Of a stretch of 64,000 bases of DNA, positions 24,222-34,271 are shown in pieces. The position numbers were made by a program, and so were the translations under genes. Below the pieces are notes generated by a model. It searched no databases. It was given only the letters and a program-made list of their open reading frames with translations, and was not told the origin of the DNA. The DNA lies in assembly GCA_028819845.1 (NCBI GenBank), contig JAPPKS010000016.1, forward strand, positions 34,100 through 98,099, written 5' to 3'. Every line of letters starts with the position of its first letter. Positions within the stretch are counted from its first letter, which is position 1. The DNA is from Candidatus Poribacteria bacterium. GTDB taxonomy: Bacteria; Poribacteria; WGA-4E; PCPOR2b.

Positions 24222-24400
24222 GCGTAACCTCCATAGCTAGGCCATGTTGACATTTGAGAGAAAGGGCGTGGCATTTTGCCCTAATTGTGCTAATTAATTT
24301 TACGAATCACTTCACTAACACCGTGCAATTCATTGGTTACTTCCGTGATGTGTAGTTTGCATCAATTGCAATGGGTTAATGGAGAAAGCCGGGTTGGACT

Positions 24401-24895
24401 TTATTTCTTTTTAAAGACTATGGTAAAGCCATCTTCGCTGATTAGCGTGAGAGTATTCACACTTCTCGACCATGTACCGGCGTCCTCGTCCGTGGCACCG
24501 ACTGGTTCTACCTCTTCTTTAAATATACCGGTTCCTTCGACTTCTATAGGTGTAAGTGTATAATTAGAGCCAGATAGGGTGTAAGTTCCAGTCATTTTTA
24601 CTGAACCTTGCCCTGAAAGTTCCAAGCCCTCCTCTTTCGCTTCAAATTTCATAGCAATTTCCACTTCCATCGTTCCATTGCTATCAAACGTCCAGTTATT
24701 GGTAACAATTGAAACATCTACCCCTTCTTCTCCAAAGGCTTGTTCAACACTCTCACCGTCAACGGATTCCCATTCCCATGTACCGACCCACTCATTATCA
24801 TCTTCCTCACCGCCACCGCAACCGATGGTTACGACAATGAGGACTATACAAAAGCTAGATAACCACAACAAACTGCGGATTAATTGTGCGAACAA
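24401..24895 (-). CDS. Lipocalin-like lipoprotein
   Basis: About 164 residues if translation starts at TTG 24895, which has GGAGAACAAAA upstream; an in-frame ATG at 24967 would add 24 residues but lacks a good site and gives a worse signal. The signal ends LIVVTIGCGGGEED (lipobox Cys). The mature protein reads EWVGTWEWESVDGES, WTFDSNGTMEVEI, GTYTLSGSNYTLTPIEVEG, NTLTLISEDGFTIVFKK. This is the W-x-G-T-W ... F..G ... Y...G..L ... L.L pattern of small lipocalin-like or DUF4488-type lipoproteins that form an 8-stranded barrel. The ligand is unknown. Confidence 0.7.
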   Translation of the reverse strand: MFAQLIRSLLWLSSFCIVLIVVTIGCGGGEEDDNEWVGTWEWESVDGESVEQAFGEEGVDVSIVTNNWTFDSNGTMEVEIAMKFEAKEEGLELSGQGSVKMTGTYTLSGSNYTLTPIEVEGTGIFKEEVEPVGATDEDAGTWSRSVNTLTLISEDGFTIVFKKK

Positions 24896-24996
24896 TTTTT
24901 GTTCTCCGTATACGTTAGAATTAGTTTCAATTTTTAAGAAACGTACAAAATGAAATTTTGTAACCAACGCCGATTTTGCTCTATTCGAATTAGTCG

Positions 24997-27900
24997 TTAC
25001 TTCAAAATAAGCATCTTTCGCACAGCGAAATAATCTCCGGCTGACAGGTGATAGAAATACACACCGCTTGCCGCTCGTTCGCCGAACTCGTTTGTGCCAT
25101 CCCAGTAGATAGCCTTTGACCGCGTCTCATGATATCCGGCCGTCCGATGCCCAATATCAAGCGAACGGACAATCTGACCGCTCTGGTCATAGATGGTCAG
25201 CGTCACGAAAGCGCCCTTTGCTAACCGAAACGGTATCCACGTCTCAGGGTTGAACGGATTGGGGTAGTTTGGCAGCAGCGCTGTTTCTTTCGGAATCAAA
25301 ACCGTGAGGAGTTGTTCCAAGAAGAGAACACCCCTTCGCAACGTCGCGTCCGTTAGGTTTAACTGCCGCGCTTGTGACAACCAATCTTGAACATCTGCGG
25401 CGGTGAGTATCGTCAGTGTTTGTGGATGTGCGCCAGGCGCGGCTGGTGTGTTCTCCAGCACACCCGCAACTAGGAGCAGGTCTTTAACATCCACTACTCC
25501 ATCTCCGTTGACATCGGCACTGTTCGGTCCCGTCTGTTGAAAGTTTGAAGCGACCGCCACCAAATCCGCTAGGTCCACCACACCATCTTGGTTTGCGTCT
25601 CCTTCAGGGCCTGCGGTGACGTATATTTCGGCTGTGAGTTCTGACCCGACGTAGTTCGCAACGGCGTCCGCGCCCACGGTGAAGGTGAGCGCAGCATCCG
25701 TGGAAATGTTGCCGTTGAATTCAAGTTCAACGGTGATTACGGTGTCGCTCTCGCGATCAGGTTGGTGCCACGGAATTGTCACACCGTCAATACCGGCGAC
25801 TGTCACCGCATCTCGAATGTCAAAGCTAGATCGCGCGTATTTAGCGCCGTTAAGCGTCAGTGTGACCACGCTCTCATCAAGGCTTACTTCTGTCAACGGG
25901 GAATCAGAAGAGGCAACCACCGATTCCAGGCTCGCTGTGACTGGAATTTGGGCAGTGAATGCGGGGCCGTCGTAACTTGCTATGGCTTCTGCTCCCACAG
26001 TGAAGGTTAGTGCCGTATCGGTATCAAAGTCACCGGTGAATTCAAGTTCCACGGTAATAACGGTGTCGCTATCACGATCGGGTTGGTGCCAAGGAATAGT
26101 TACGCCGTCAATGCCGGAAACTGTCACCGCATCTCTAATGTCGAAGATAGAACGTGCGTAATTAGCGCCGTTAAGCGTCAGTGTGACCACGCTCTCATTT
26201 AGGGTTGGTTCTGTCAACGGCGTTTCTGTCGATGCGATTATCGACTCCTGCCCCGAAGTGACAGGTACTTGTGATACCAGTGCGGGGCCATTGTATCCCG
26301 CTATGGCATCGGCGCCGACTGAAAAGGTGAGTGTGGTATCGGTGTCAAAGTTGCCGATGAATTCAAGTTCAACAGTAATTACCGTATCGCTCTCACGGTC
26401 AGGTTGGTGCCACGGAATTGTTACGCCGTTGATGCCGGAAACGGTCACGGCATCTCTGATGTCGAAGATTGAACGTGCGTATTTAGCGCCGCTAAGCGTG
26501 AGTGTGACCACGCTTCCAGCCAATGTTGCTTCCGTCAAGGGTGCCTCCGTCGATGCGGTTACCGATTCATTCAACGCAGCGACGGGTACTTCCGCTGTGA
26601 ATGCCTCTCCGTTGTATCTTTGTATCGCATCGGCTCCGACCGAGAAGGTGAGGGTAGCATCTGTGTCAATGTTTCCGTTGAATTCAAGTTCGACGGTGAT
26701 TACGGTGTCGCTCTCGCGATCGGGTTGGTGCCAAGGTATAGTTACACCTTCAATGCCCAAGACAGTTACAGCATCTCGTATGTCGAAGACGGATCGGGCG
26801 TAAACCGCGCCGCTTAGCGTCAATGTAACGACACTCCCGTCTAAGGTTGCTTCCGTCAAGGGTGCCTCTATTGATGCAGTTACCGACTCCTGCCCGCTTG
26901 TGACGGGTAATTGTGTGTCCAGCGCGGGGCCATTGTATCCCGCTATGGCATCGGCACCGACGGAAAAGACGAGCACAACATCGGTGTCTATATTTCCAAC
27001 AAATGTCAGTTCGACAGTAAGCACCGTATCGCTGACTCGGTCCAAATCGAACCCTTGAATCGTGACACCGTCAATGCCGGAGACGGTCACGGCATCTCTG
27101 AGGCCAAAGGTAGATTGTTCGTAAACACCGCCATTTAGTGTGAGTGTGACGACACTGCCATCAAGGGTTGCTTCTGTCAACGGCGCCGCTGTTGATGCGG
27201 TTATCGATTCCTGCCCGCCTGTGACAGGAACTTGTGCAACCAGCGTGTGTCCATCGTAGTTCGCTATGGCGTCTGCCTCCACCGAGAAGGTGAGGGTAGC
27301 ATCGGTGTCAATATCTCCGTTGAATGTTAGCTCGACGGTCACCTCCGTGTCATTCACGCGGTTTACGCCGAATGTCCCAATAGTAACACCGACAATACCG
27401 TCAACCGTTAAGGCATCTCTAATGTCGAAGCTGGATTGTGCGTAAGTCCGGTTTTTTAGCGTCAATGTAACCACGCTTTCATCTAGGGTGCTTTCTGTAA
27501 GCGGCTGCGGGGTTGTTGCAGTTATGGTTGGGTCTTCCTCCACAACCGCTGTGACAGGTATTACCGCAGTTAGTGCGTCGCCGTTATAGTTCTCAATTGC
27601 GCCCGCCCCGACTGTAAACGTGAGGGTGGCATCGGTGTCAAAGTCCGTACCGTCAAATGTCAGCTCAACCGTTGCCACCGTATCGCTGATCCGATCAATA
27701 TCGAACCTGCGAAATGTAACGCCAGCAATCCCTGACACCGTGACAGCACGGCTGATGTCGAAACTGGATTGTGCGTAAGCACCGGATGACAAAGTCAATG
27801 TAACCACACTCTCATCTAGCGTCCCTTCATTAAGCGGTTGTGAAGACGATGCGGTCAATGTTGGGATGGCTTCCACCACGGCGGTGACAGGTATTGTTGC

Positions 27901-30900
27901 GGTGAATGCGGGACCCCTATAGTCTACTATTGCACCCGCGCCGACTGTAAAGGTGAGAGTGGCATCGGTGTCAAAGTCCGTACCGTCGAACCGTAGTTCA
28001 ACCGTTACCACCGTATCGCTGTCTCGTTCCAGGTCAAACGTGCGAAATGTAACGCCGTCAATACCAGACACAGTAATGTTATTTGCAACCGTGAACCGCG
28101 ATTCGTAGACGCGCCCGCTCAACGTCAGCGTCACCGAGCTCTCATTAAGCGCCGTCTCCGTTAAGGAGGTAGGGGATGCGACCACCGATTCCTGATTTGC
28201 GGCGACGGGTAGGGAGTCGGTCAGTGAAGGACCGCTGTAACTATTTATTGCCCTAGCGTCAACAGTGAACATAAGGGTAGCGTCGGAATCAAAATCCGTG
28301 CCGTCAAACGTAAGTTTGGCGGTCAATTCAGTATCACTCACACGTTCCAAATCAAACGATCTAACACTTACACCGTCAATACCCGACACGGTCACAAGGC
28401 CGCTCAGCCATCGTTCAAAAACTCGGTTACTCAACTTCAGGGAAACTACACTCCCGTTTAGCGACGATTCTGTTAAAGATGGCGATTCTAACGTTATTGT
28501 CGGGCTCGCTTGATCGTCTAGGTCCGCCACATCAATGGTTACGGTGATGGAGTCCGAGAGCGTACCATCTGAGGCGGTAATAGTTACCATGTAGGCAGTT
28601 TTGGTTTCGTAGTCGAGTGCTGCCTTTGTCTTCAACTGACCGGATGACGGTTCAAGGTTAAACGAAGACGCGTCAATACCGCCGAGGGTATAGGTTAACG
28701 CGTCGTTATCGGGGTCTGTAGCCGTGACTGCACTACCGATGTTCGCGCCCTCCGCCGTATTCTCGGTTACTGTTCGCGTGGTACGGCTGCCTTCGGAGAA
28801 TATTGGCGCTCTGTTCGTCGGAGTTTCAGGTACGTTGCTCACATTGATAGTGACCGTGATAGTGTCCGTTAGATTGCCGTCGGAGACGGTAATCGTTACG
28901 ATATAGGATGTTTTAGTTTCGTAATCAAGCGCTGCCTTCGTTCTCAACTGCCCCGATGTGCGGTCAATATCAAACGAAGCGGCGTCAGTGCCGCCGTGGG
29001 TGTAGGTTAGGACATCGTTGTCGGGGTCCGTAGCCGTTACCGCACGACCGATGTTCTCACCTGCCCCCGTATTCTCACCCACTGTACGGGTGGCGCTACC
29101 CTCGGCAAACACTGGTGCATCGTTTACGTTGCTGAGGGTGATTGTGACCGTGATAGCGTCAGTGAGGCTGCCATCGGAGACCGTGACCGTTATGGTATAA
29201 GCGCGTTTGGTTTCATAGTCGAGCGCCGCTCGCGTTTTCAACTGCCCGGACGAACGCTCAATGTCAAATGAAGACGCGTCGGTGCCGCCGAGGGTGTAGG
29301 TAAGGGTATCGTTGTCAGCATCGGTAGCCGCCACAGCATTACCGATATTTATGCCCGCTGCCGTATTCTCCGCCACTGAGCGGGCAGTGGTGACGCCGTC
29401 GGTGAACACCGGTGCACGGTTCGATGGTGAGGCAATGGAAATTTGGGTTGAAAGGGCAGAACCGCTATAGTCCACAATAGCGTCAGCCGCGACTGTGAAG
29501 GTCAGGGAGGCATTGGCGTCCAGTTCAGAACCGTCGAATGTCAGTTCGACCGTTGCGACAGTATCACTAACACGCCCAATACCGAAAGTTCCAACTGTTA
29601 CGCCAGAAATACCGGATACCATCACGTTATTTCTGACGGCGGTCTGCGTTTCGTAGGTACAGCCGTCCAATGTAAGTGTAACCACGCTCTCATCTAGCGT
29701 TGCTTCAGTCAACGGGGCGGTTGTCGAGGCGGCTACCGATTCCAACAATGCGGTGACGGGTATACCGGCGGTGAGCGCGGCACCTTCGTAGCCGGCTATT
29801 GCATCGGCTCCAACCGTAAAGGTAAAGGCCGCGTCGCTGTCGAAGTCAGTACCGTCAAACGACAGTTCGACTGTTACTACGGTATCGCTCACACGCTGCA
29901 CATCAAGAGACCTGAACGTTACGCCGGTAATACCTGATGCCGCCAGGTTATTTCTGACAGTGGTCTGGCGTTCGTAAGTGCCGCCGTTCAGCGTCAGCGT
30001 AACTACGCCCTCGTTCAGCGTCCTCTCTGTCAATGGAGCGGATGTTGAAGCGATCACCGATTCTGCAAGCGCCGTGACGGATATTTCGGCAGTGAGCGCA
30101 GCGCCGTCGTAGCCCGCAATTGCGTCCGAACCAACCGTGAAAGTCAGCGTGCCATCGGCATCCATGTTGCCGCTGAATGCGAGTTGAACACTCACCTCAG
30201 TATCACTAACACGATCCACATCGGAGGCTGTTACGCCGGTGATTCCGGACACAGTTACATGATCGAAACTAAATCGCGAGAAAGCGCTGCCGGTAAGCGT
30301 CAGGGTCACCATGCCGCCATTCAGAGTCGCTTCCGTCAGCGACGGTGAAGCGGTAAGATTCAGGTTGGCAGGATCTACTGTCGAAACGACGATTTCCCCA
30401 AGTTCATCAATTTTCCATGAGCCGCCGGTGAGTTCCGTGGCAGCCAAATGATAGGGTACACCATTGACTGTTGCGGTTACATTTAACGAACCGCCGACGG
30501 ATATTTGGTTGAACCACGAGGGAAAATCCGGGTCGTCCAAGCTCGCTTGTCCGTTATCAAGCACAGAAAACTCGGTATCGGTGTCAGGGTAAATACAACC
30601 TTCTCCTGGTGAAAGAACATCCCCTTCCTGACAATCTGCCATGACAATGTCGTCGTCTACATTGGTGACGTTTATAGTGACCGTAGCTCGAGCTTCAAGA
30701 CTTCCGTCTGAAACCGTAACCGTTACCGTGTAGACATTTTTTGTTTCGTAGTCGAGTGCATCTCTGGTCTTCAACTGGCCTGATGTGCGGTCAATGTCAA
30801 ATGATGAGGCGTCAATACCGCTCAATGTGTAAGTTAGGACGTCGCTGTCCGCATCTGTAGCAGACACTTCGCTGCCAATGTCTTCACCCGCTCCAGTATT

Positions 30901-32598
30901 TTCTTCCACTGAGCGGGTTGCGGCGGCGCCATCGGAGAACACCGGTGCAGCTTCGTTTACATTACTGACGGCGATAGTCACCGTGATGGAGACTGTGTTG
31001 GTACTATCGGAGACACTCACCGTAACCGTGTACGATGTTTTGGTTTCATAGTCGAGTGCTGCCTTTGTCTTCAACTGTCCAGATGTACTGTCAATGTCAA
31101 ACGAAGATTCGTCCGTGCCGCCCAATGTGTAGGTTAGGGTATCGTTGTCCGCATCCGTGGCAGTCACTTCGCTTCCGATATTTTCACCGGCACTAGTGTT
31201 CTCTGCGATTGTACGGATGGCGGCGTTTCCTTCGGAAAACACTGGCGCACTGTTAGCGGGGGTTTCGTCTACGTCGGTGACGTTGATATCAACTGCCGTA
31301 GAGTCCGTAAGGCTTCCATCGGAGACAATGACTGTTACCGTATAAGCGGACTTAGATTCGAAATCGAGCGCGGCTCGTGTCTTCAACTGTCCGGTGAAGG
31401 GTTCAATGTCAAACGATGACGCATCAGTACCGCTCAAGGCGTATATCAAGGTGTCAACTGTGTTATCATCTGTATCGGCATTGTTGGCATCCGTAGCGGT
31501 TACTGCGTTACCGATATCTACGTCCGCAGCAATATTCTCCGCCACGGAACGAGTAGTGCGGTCCTCGGCAAACACGGGTGCTTTGTTGATTGTCCACCCG
31601 ATATCATCAAGCATGCCGAGTGCAATGGCACCGGGGCTGTGAATCGCTTCCGCTCTATCAAAATACGGCGTCATTAAGGAGTTCGGATCGCCCGACTGAA
31701 ACGTCTCCTCATCCAAATGGACGAAGCTCGAGCCTTGAATCCACCACGTCGGCGCGAATAGTTTTGGGCGGGCTCCATTGTATGCAAATTTCCCATTTGC
31801 ACCATTCCAAAAGAGGCTGTTACCTGTGAACTGTTCTCGCAGCGCGGCGGATGGGTCAGAAAATTCCGTAATCGCAGTACCGGCGCCGTTGACTACAAAT
31901 TCGTCGTAAGCTTCCGGGAATCTGGCGTGGGATGGACCGCTTCTGAGGGCGCCTTCAAAATTAAAAAAACCGGTTTCAATCATTCTACTCGTGCTAGAAA
32001 TACCAAGACCGTGACCAATTTCATGAAGCACAACGCTAACAAAATCGTACTTGCCGGATGGTGTGTTGGTATCAGTGCCAAAATACCAACCTACCTCCTC
32101 GTTGCTGTTGAATCTCACAATGATGTCTGCTTCACCGCTCCTGAGATTTCTACCGGCAATCTTATCAGCGAGGGCGAAAGCAACCCACAGCCGCTCTCCG
32201 GCGAAGTTCCACCAGTTTCCGGGTCTTGCACCCCCCAAAATGATAGATCCATCTTCCCATCCGCCGCGGTCTTCAAACGTTGCGTCTATATGGATGGTCA
32301 CAGGCGACCGGATTAGCGAAGCCCAGATATCAACCGCATATTGAAATGCCGCCCGCGCTTCGTCCGTAAATCCGTGATAGGTTACGATAAACTGTGGATT
32401 TACTGTTCTAAACCGGCGAGCATGTGGGGGCGGTGTCTGCATCGGCGGCGGAGGTACGCTTGTATTCGCATCTTCATTGGTTCCGTATAAAACAACCGGT
32501 GCCCCCGGCCCTGCCTCTTGGCTCATCGTATCGGGAATGGTAGCAATCAAACTGAACAACAGGAAAAACGTCGTAAAGAAAACAATCGCAAATTTCAT
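24997..32598 (-). CDS. Giant secreted metalloprotease-cadherin-dockerin protein with C-terminal sorting domain
   Basis: 2533 residues. Order: signal peptide (1-26). Zinc-protease-like domain (about 60-335) with HEIGHGLGIS at 192-201 and a Met-turn-like SLMTPYF at 307-313; the third metzincin ligand position is Ser, so activity is uncertain. Three cadherin-type repeats (motifs ATDADNDTLTYTLGG, SFDI..TSGQLKT, LDYETKTSYTVTV). A Cys-containing insert (DCQEGDVLSPGEGCIYP). Three copies of a second, about 107-residue module (T-A-S-T..L-T-E-A-T-L..V-V-T-L-T-L). Three more cadherin repeats and nine more modules. A type I dockerin with two DxNxDGxxD-like loops (GDANQDGVVDLADLV, ADVNGDGVVDVKDLL). A FlgD-like/type A sorting domain (NYPNPFNPETWIPF, IYDQSGQIVRSL, WDGTNEFGE, ASGVYFY, KMLILK). 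The role inferred is a surface adhesin or matrix protease that docks to a cohesin partner not present here. AAGAGG precedes the start. Confidence 0.88.
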   Translation of the reverse strand: MKFAIVFFTTFFLLFSLIATIPDTMSQEAGPGAPVVLYGTNEDANTSVPPPPMQTPPPHARRFRTVNPQFIVTYHGFTDEARAAFQYAVDIWASLIRSPVTIHIDATFEDRGGWEDGSIILGGARPGNWWNFAGERLWVAFALADKIAGRNLRSGEADIIVRFNSNEEVGWYFGTDTNTPSGKYDFVSVVLHEIGHGLGISSTSRMIETGFFNFEGALRSGPSHARFPEAYDEFVVNGAGTAITEFSDPSAALREQFTGNSLFWNGANGKFAYNGARPKLFAPTWWIQGSSFVHLDEETFQSGDPNSLMTPYFDRAEAIHSPGAIALGMLDDIGWTINKAPVFAEDRTTRSVAENIAADVDIGNAVTATDANNADTDDNTVDTLIYALSGTDASSFDIEPFTGQLKTRAALDFESKSAYTVTVIVSDGSLTDSTAVDINVTDVDETPANSAPVFSEGNAAIRTIAENTSAGENIGSEVTATDADNDTLTYTLGGTDESSFDIDSTSGQLKTKAALDYETKTSYTVTVSVSDSTNTVSITVTIAVSNVNEAAPVFSDGAAATRSVEENTGAGEDIGSEVSATDADSDVLTYTLSGIDASSFDIDRTSGQLKTRDALDYETKNVYTVTVTVSDGSLEARATVTINVTNVDDDIVMADCQEGDVLSPGEGCIYPDTDTEFSVLDNGQASLDDPDFPSWFNQISVGGSLNVTATVNGVPYHLAATELTGGSWKIDELGEIVVSTVDPANLNLTASPSLTEATLNGGMVTLTLTGSAFSRFSFDHVTVSGITGVTASDVDRVSDTEVSVQLAFSGNMDADGTLTFTVGSDAIAGYDGAALTAEISVTALAESVIASTSAPLTERTLNEGVVTLTLNGGTYERQTTVRNNLAASGITGVTFRSLDVQRVSDTVVTVELSFDGTDFDSDAAFTFTVGADAIAGYEGAALTAGIPVTALLESVAASTTAPLTEATLDESVVTLTLDGCTYETQTAVRNNVMVSGISGVTVGTFGIGRVSDTVATVELTFDGSELDANASLTFTVAADAIVDYSGSALSTQISIASPSNRAPVFTDGVTTARSVAENTAAGINIGNAVAATDADNDTLTYTLGGTDASSFDIERSSGQLKTRAALDYETKRAYTITVTVSDGSLTDAITVTITLSNVNDAPVFAEGSATRTVGENTGAGENIGRAVTATDPDNDVLTYTHGGTDAASFDIDRTSGQLRTKAALDYETKTSYIVTITVSDGNLTDTITVTINVSNVPETPTNRAPIFSEGSRTTRTVTENTAEGANIGSAVTATDPDNDALTYTLGGIDASSFNLEPSSGQLKTKAALDYETKTAYMVTITASDGTLSDSITVTIDVADLDDQASPTITLESPSLTESSLNGSVVSLKLSNRVFERWLSGLVTVSGIDGVSVRSFDLERVSDTELTAKLTFDGTDFDSDATLMFTVDARAINSYSGPSLTDSLPVAANQESVVASPTSLTETALNESSVTLTLSGRVYESRFTVANNITVSGIDGVTFRTFDLERDSDTVVTVELRFDGTDFDTDATLTFTVGAGAIVDYRGPAFTATIPVTAVVEAIPTLTASSSQPLNEGTLDESVVTLTLSSGAYAQSSFDISRAVTVSGIAGVTFRRFDIDRISDTVATVELTFDGTDFDTDATLTFTVGAGAIENYNGDALTAVIPVTAVVEEDPTITATTPQPLTESTLDESVVTLTLKNRTYAQSSFDIRDALTVDGIVGVTIGTFGVNRVNDTEVTVELTFNGDIDTDATLTFSVEADAIANYDGHTLVAQVPVTGGQESITASTAAPLTEATLDGSVVTLTLNGGVYEQSTFGLRDAVTVSGIDGVTIQGFDLDRVSDTVLTVELTFVGNIDTDVVLVFSVGADAIAGYNGPALDTQLPVTSGQESVTASIEAPLTEATLDGSVVTLTLSGAVYARSVFDIRDAVTVLGIEGVTIPWHQPDRESDTVITVELEFNGNIDTDATLTFSVGADAIQRYNGEAFTAEVPVAALNESVTASTEAPLTEATLAGSVVTLTLSGAKYARSIFDIRDAVTVSGINGVTIPWHQPDRESDTVITVELEFIGNFDTDTTLTFSVGADAIAGYNGPALVSQVPVTSGQESIIASTETPLTEPTLNESVVTLTLNGANYARSIFDIRDAVTVSGIDGVTIPWHQPDRDSDTVITVELEFTGDFDTDTALTFTVGAEAIASYDGPAFTAQIPVTASLESVVASSDSPLTEVSLDESVVTLTLNGAKYARSSFDIRDAVTVAGIDGVTIPWHQPDRESDTVITVELEFNGNISTDAALTFTVGADAVANYVGSELTAEIYVTAGPEGDANQDGVVDLADLVAVASNFQQTGPNSADVNGDGVVDVKDLLLVAGVLENTPAAPGAHPQTLTILTAADVQDWLSQARQLNLTDATLRRGVLFLEQLLTVLIPKETALLPNYPNPFNPETWIPFRLAKGAFVTLTIYDQSGQIVRSLDIGHRTAGYHETRSKAIYWDGTNEFGERAASGVYFYHLSAGDYFAVRKMLILK
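25620..26910. repeat. Tandem 321-bp coding repeats in the giant gene
   Basis: Four consecutive modules share the block GTTGGTGCCA (encoding WHQP) at 25761, 26082, 26403 and 26724, an exact spacing of 321 bp or 107 codons. Neighbouring units are highly alike at DNA level, pointing to recent duplication or gene conversion, while upstream modules (26910-30350) are more diverged. Confidence 0.9.
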
Positions 32599-33146
32599 AG
32601 TAACCGCACCTCTTAAGCCGTTATCATTTAGTTATAGTTAAATCAGGTTTATCAAAACGTACAGGTGACGTATTTTGCCAAAACCCACCTTTGGTGTCAA
32701 CAGAAATGCCCTGTATGCTTCGTAACGCGCCGGTAATTACCATCGGTTTTGACATTCTGCCCGACTGAATTATTAAGATAGTCGTACAGCCAAAATTTCC
32801 CGCAGTAATGTTTTGATTGGTACGTTAGATGGATTGCGGCAAATGGGATGAGGCAAATAATGTGCCAAATGCAATAAATACCATTCAATATTGTATTGGT
32901 TTGGACTCGGAAAGCCTGATGCGTCAAAGGATGCGGGCAGTTCAGAAAATTTTGAGTATGGGGAGGAAATGTTTAGGTGTTATGGAAGGGGAATACACTT
33001 TTGTTTACAAGAATTCGATAAAACTAGGCGCAGAGAGTCGTGATACCCCGCACCAAATATAGGTATCAAGGGTTGTAAATGAATGAGTCTCAAGCGGATG
33101 AAGGCATCTTCGCGTGATCATTTTAGCGGTTGATGGGATGCTTAAA
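32599..33146. other. Non-coding stretch upstream of the giant gene
   Basis: Short open frames here have no ribosome site, no motif and poor composition. No repeat of the families seen elsewhere is evident. It contains the promoter region of the giant gene, but I cannot fix hexamers with confidence. Confidence 0.45.
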
Positions 33147-34163
33147 TCAAAACAGGCAGGAACTACCGGGAACGTAATTCCGAGAAAAGGAGATTCCGAA
33201 TGTTATGGGCATCATGTCTTGGCTATCCAAAATAAAGAACGGTCTGTCCACTCGCATTTCAAGGTTAAGGCGGCTCTGGGTAAGGCGCAGAAGCTCAATT
33301 CCAACGACTCCGTAGATACCTAAACCAGAATCATCTTCCGAATCGTAATAGTCGTGGTATTCGTAATCCCAATCATTACGGAAAGGATTATGAGTTTTGT
33401 GTTCTTCAGTTTCTCTAGTTACGTAACTAGCATTGACAATGGCGAGTCCGCCGCCCGCATAAGGTGAAATGTTCTGTTTGTTGATAAAGTAGCGTCCACC
33501 AATTGACCAACTGAAAAAAGTAAACCCGTCGCCGTCGTCTTCGTCTTCGTTTCCGCTAAACCGCCCTTCGGTCCCGATAGAATAAGAAGGCGTCTGGTAG
33601 GTCCAACCAAACTGCCACCCGGGTTCGGCAACTATATCAGTGCGAAGTATGGTAGTTCCAAAGATGCCCACATTCCAAAGCGACTCACCGGTTATCTTTC
33701 GAAGTTCACGCGCTTCCTGTTCCGCTACGGTTTCCATGTCAACCGTAGCATCTATCGGTTTACCGTGGACAAGCGCATCAACCAACCTCGGCGCCGCGGG
33801 AATCATCTCTTCGATATTTGCTAAGGTCATCTGCCGCTCGGCGATGACGGTTCCGATGGGGTTTTCCTGACTCAAGCGCACAAAAATCTTCTCCCCCAAA
33901 CGACGCAACGAAACGCGGTAGACATTCACGGAAGCCGGTGCCTCGAAAACAGGATCGCTGACGGAAATTCCCTGCTTGCGCAACTCATCGCACACCAACA
34001 TCGCCGCAGTCTCGGAGTCCGTGTCGTCAATGCCCGGATTATTGCCAACCAGACATACAGCGGTAGGTGCTGAAGTATCAAACTGCGCAAATGCAGGCGT
34101 GACCGTTAAAATGAGTATAACAAAACCGGTCAAGTGACTCCAGAGTTTTTTCAGATGTAACAT
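33147..34163 (-). CDS. Outer-membrane beta-barrel protein of the LolA-YidD operon
   Basis: 338 residues; AAGGAGATTGCAAG precedes ATG. A signal peptide (VTPAFAQF) leads to an N-terminal globular part of about 125 residues resembling a periplasmic alpha/beta domain (TAVCLVGNNPGIDDTDSETAAMLVCDELRKQGISV; ENPIGTVIAERQMTLANIEEMI). A barrel follows with alternating strands (SLWNVGIFGTTIL, GWQFGWTYQTPSYSIGTEGRFSG, FFSWSIGGRYFINKQNISPYAGGGLAIVNASYV, LGIYGVVGIELLRL, ITFGISFSRNY). It ends the gene cluster that begins at 37798. An AATGATAATCA core resembling half of a Fur box lies about 20 bp upstream of the start, which may be chance. Confidence 0.75.
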   Translation of the reverse strand: MLHLKKLWSHLTGFVILILTVTPAFAQFDTSAPTAVCLVGNNPGIDDTDSETAAMLVCDELRKQGISVSDPVFEAPASVNVYRVSLRRLGEKIFVRLSQENPIGTVIAERQMTLANIEEMIPAAPRLVDALVHGKPIDATVDMETVAEQEARELRKITGESLWNVGIFGTTILRTDIVAEPGWQFGWTYQTPSYSIGTEGRFSGNEDEDDGDGFTFFSWSIGGRYFINKQNISPYAGGGLAIVNASYVTRETEEHKTHNPFRNDWDYEYHDYYDSEDDSGLGIYGVVGIELLRLTQSRLNLEMRVDRPFFILDSQDMMPITFGISFSRNYVPGSSCLF

Positions 34164-34271
34164 CTTGCAATCTCCTTTTTAGTGATTATCATTCCAAATC
34201 AAGTGTGTTTTTGCAGCTTCAAATGTCGTCCAAGTTCGTTTTTACACCGTACGAAAGGCTTCCCACTTGTT

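Noticed and set aside
25679..31829. Plus-strand open frames across the giant gene
   Set aside because: All lie opposite the 2533-codon minus-strand frame and repeat with its modules; no independent start signals.
32829..33062. 77-codon plus-strand frame upstream of the giant gene
   Set aside because: Composition and start region do not support translation, and no family resemblance is seen.
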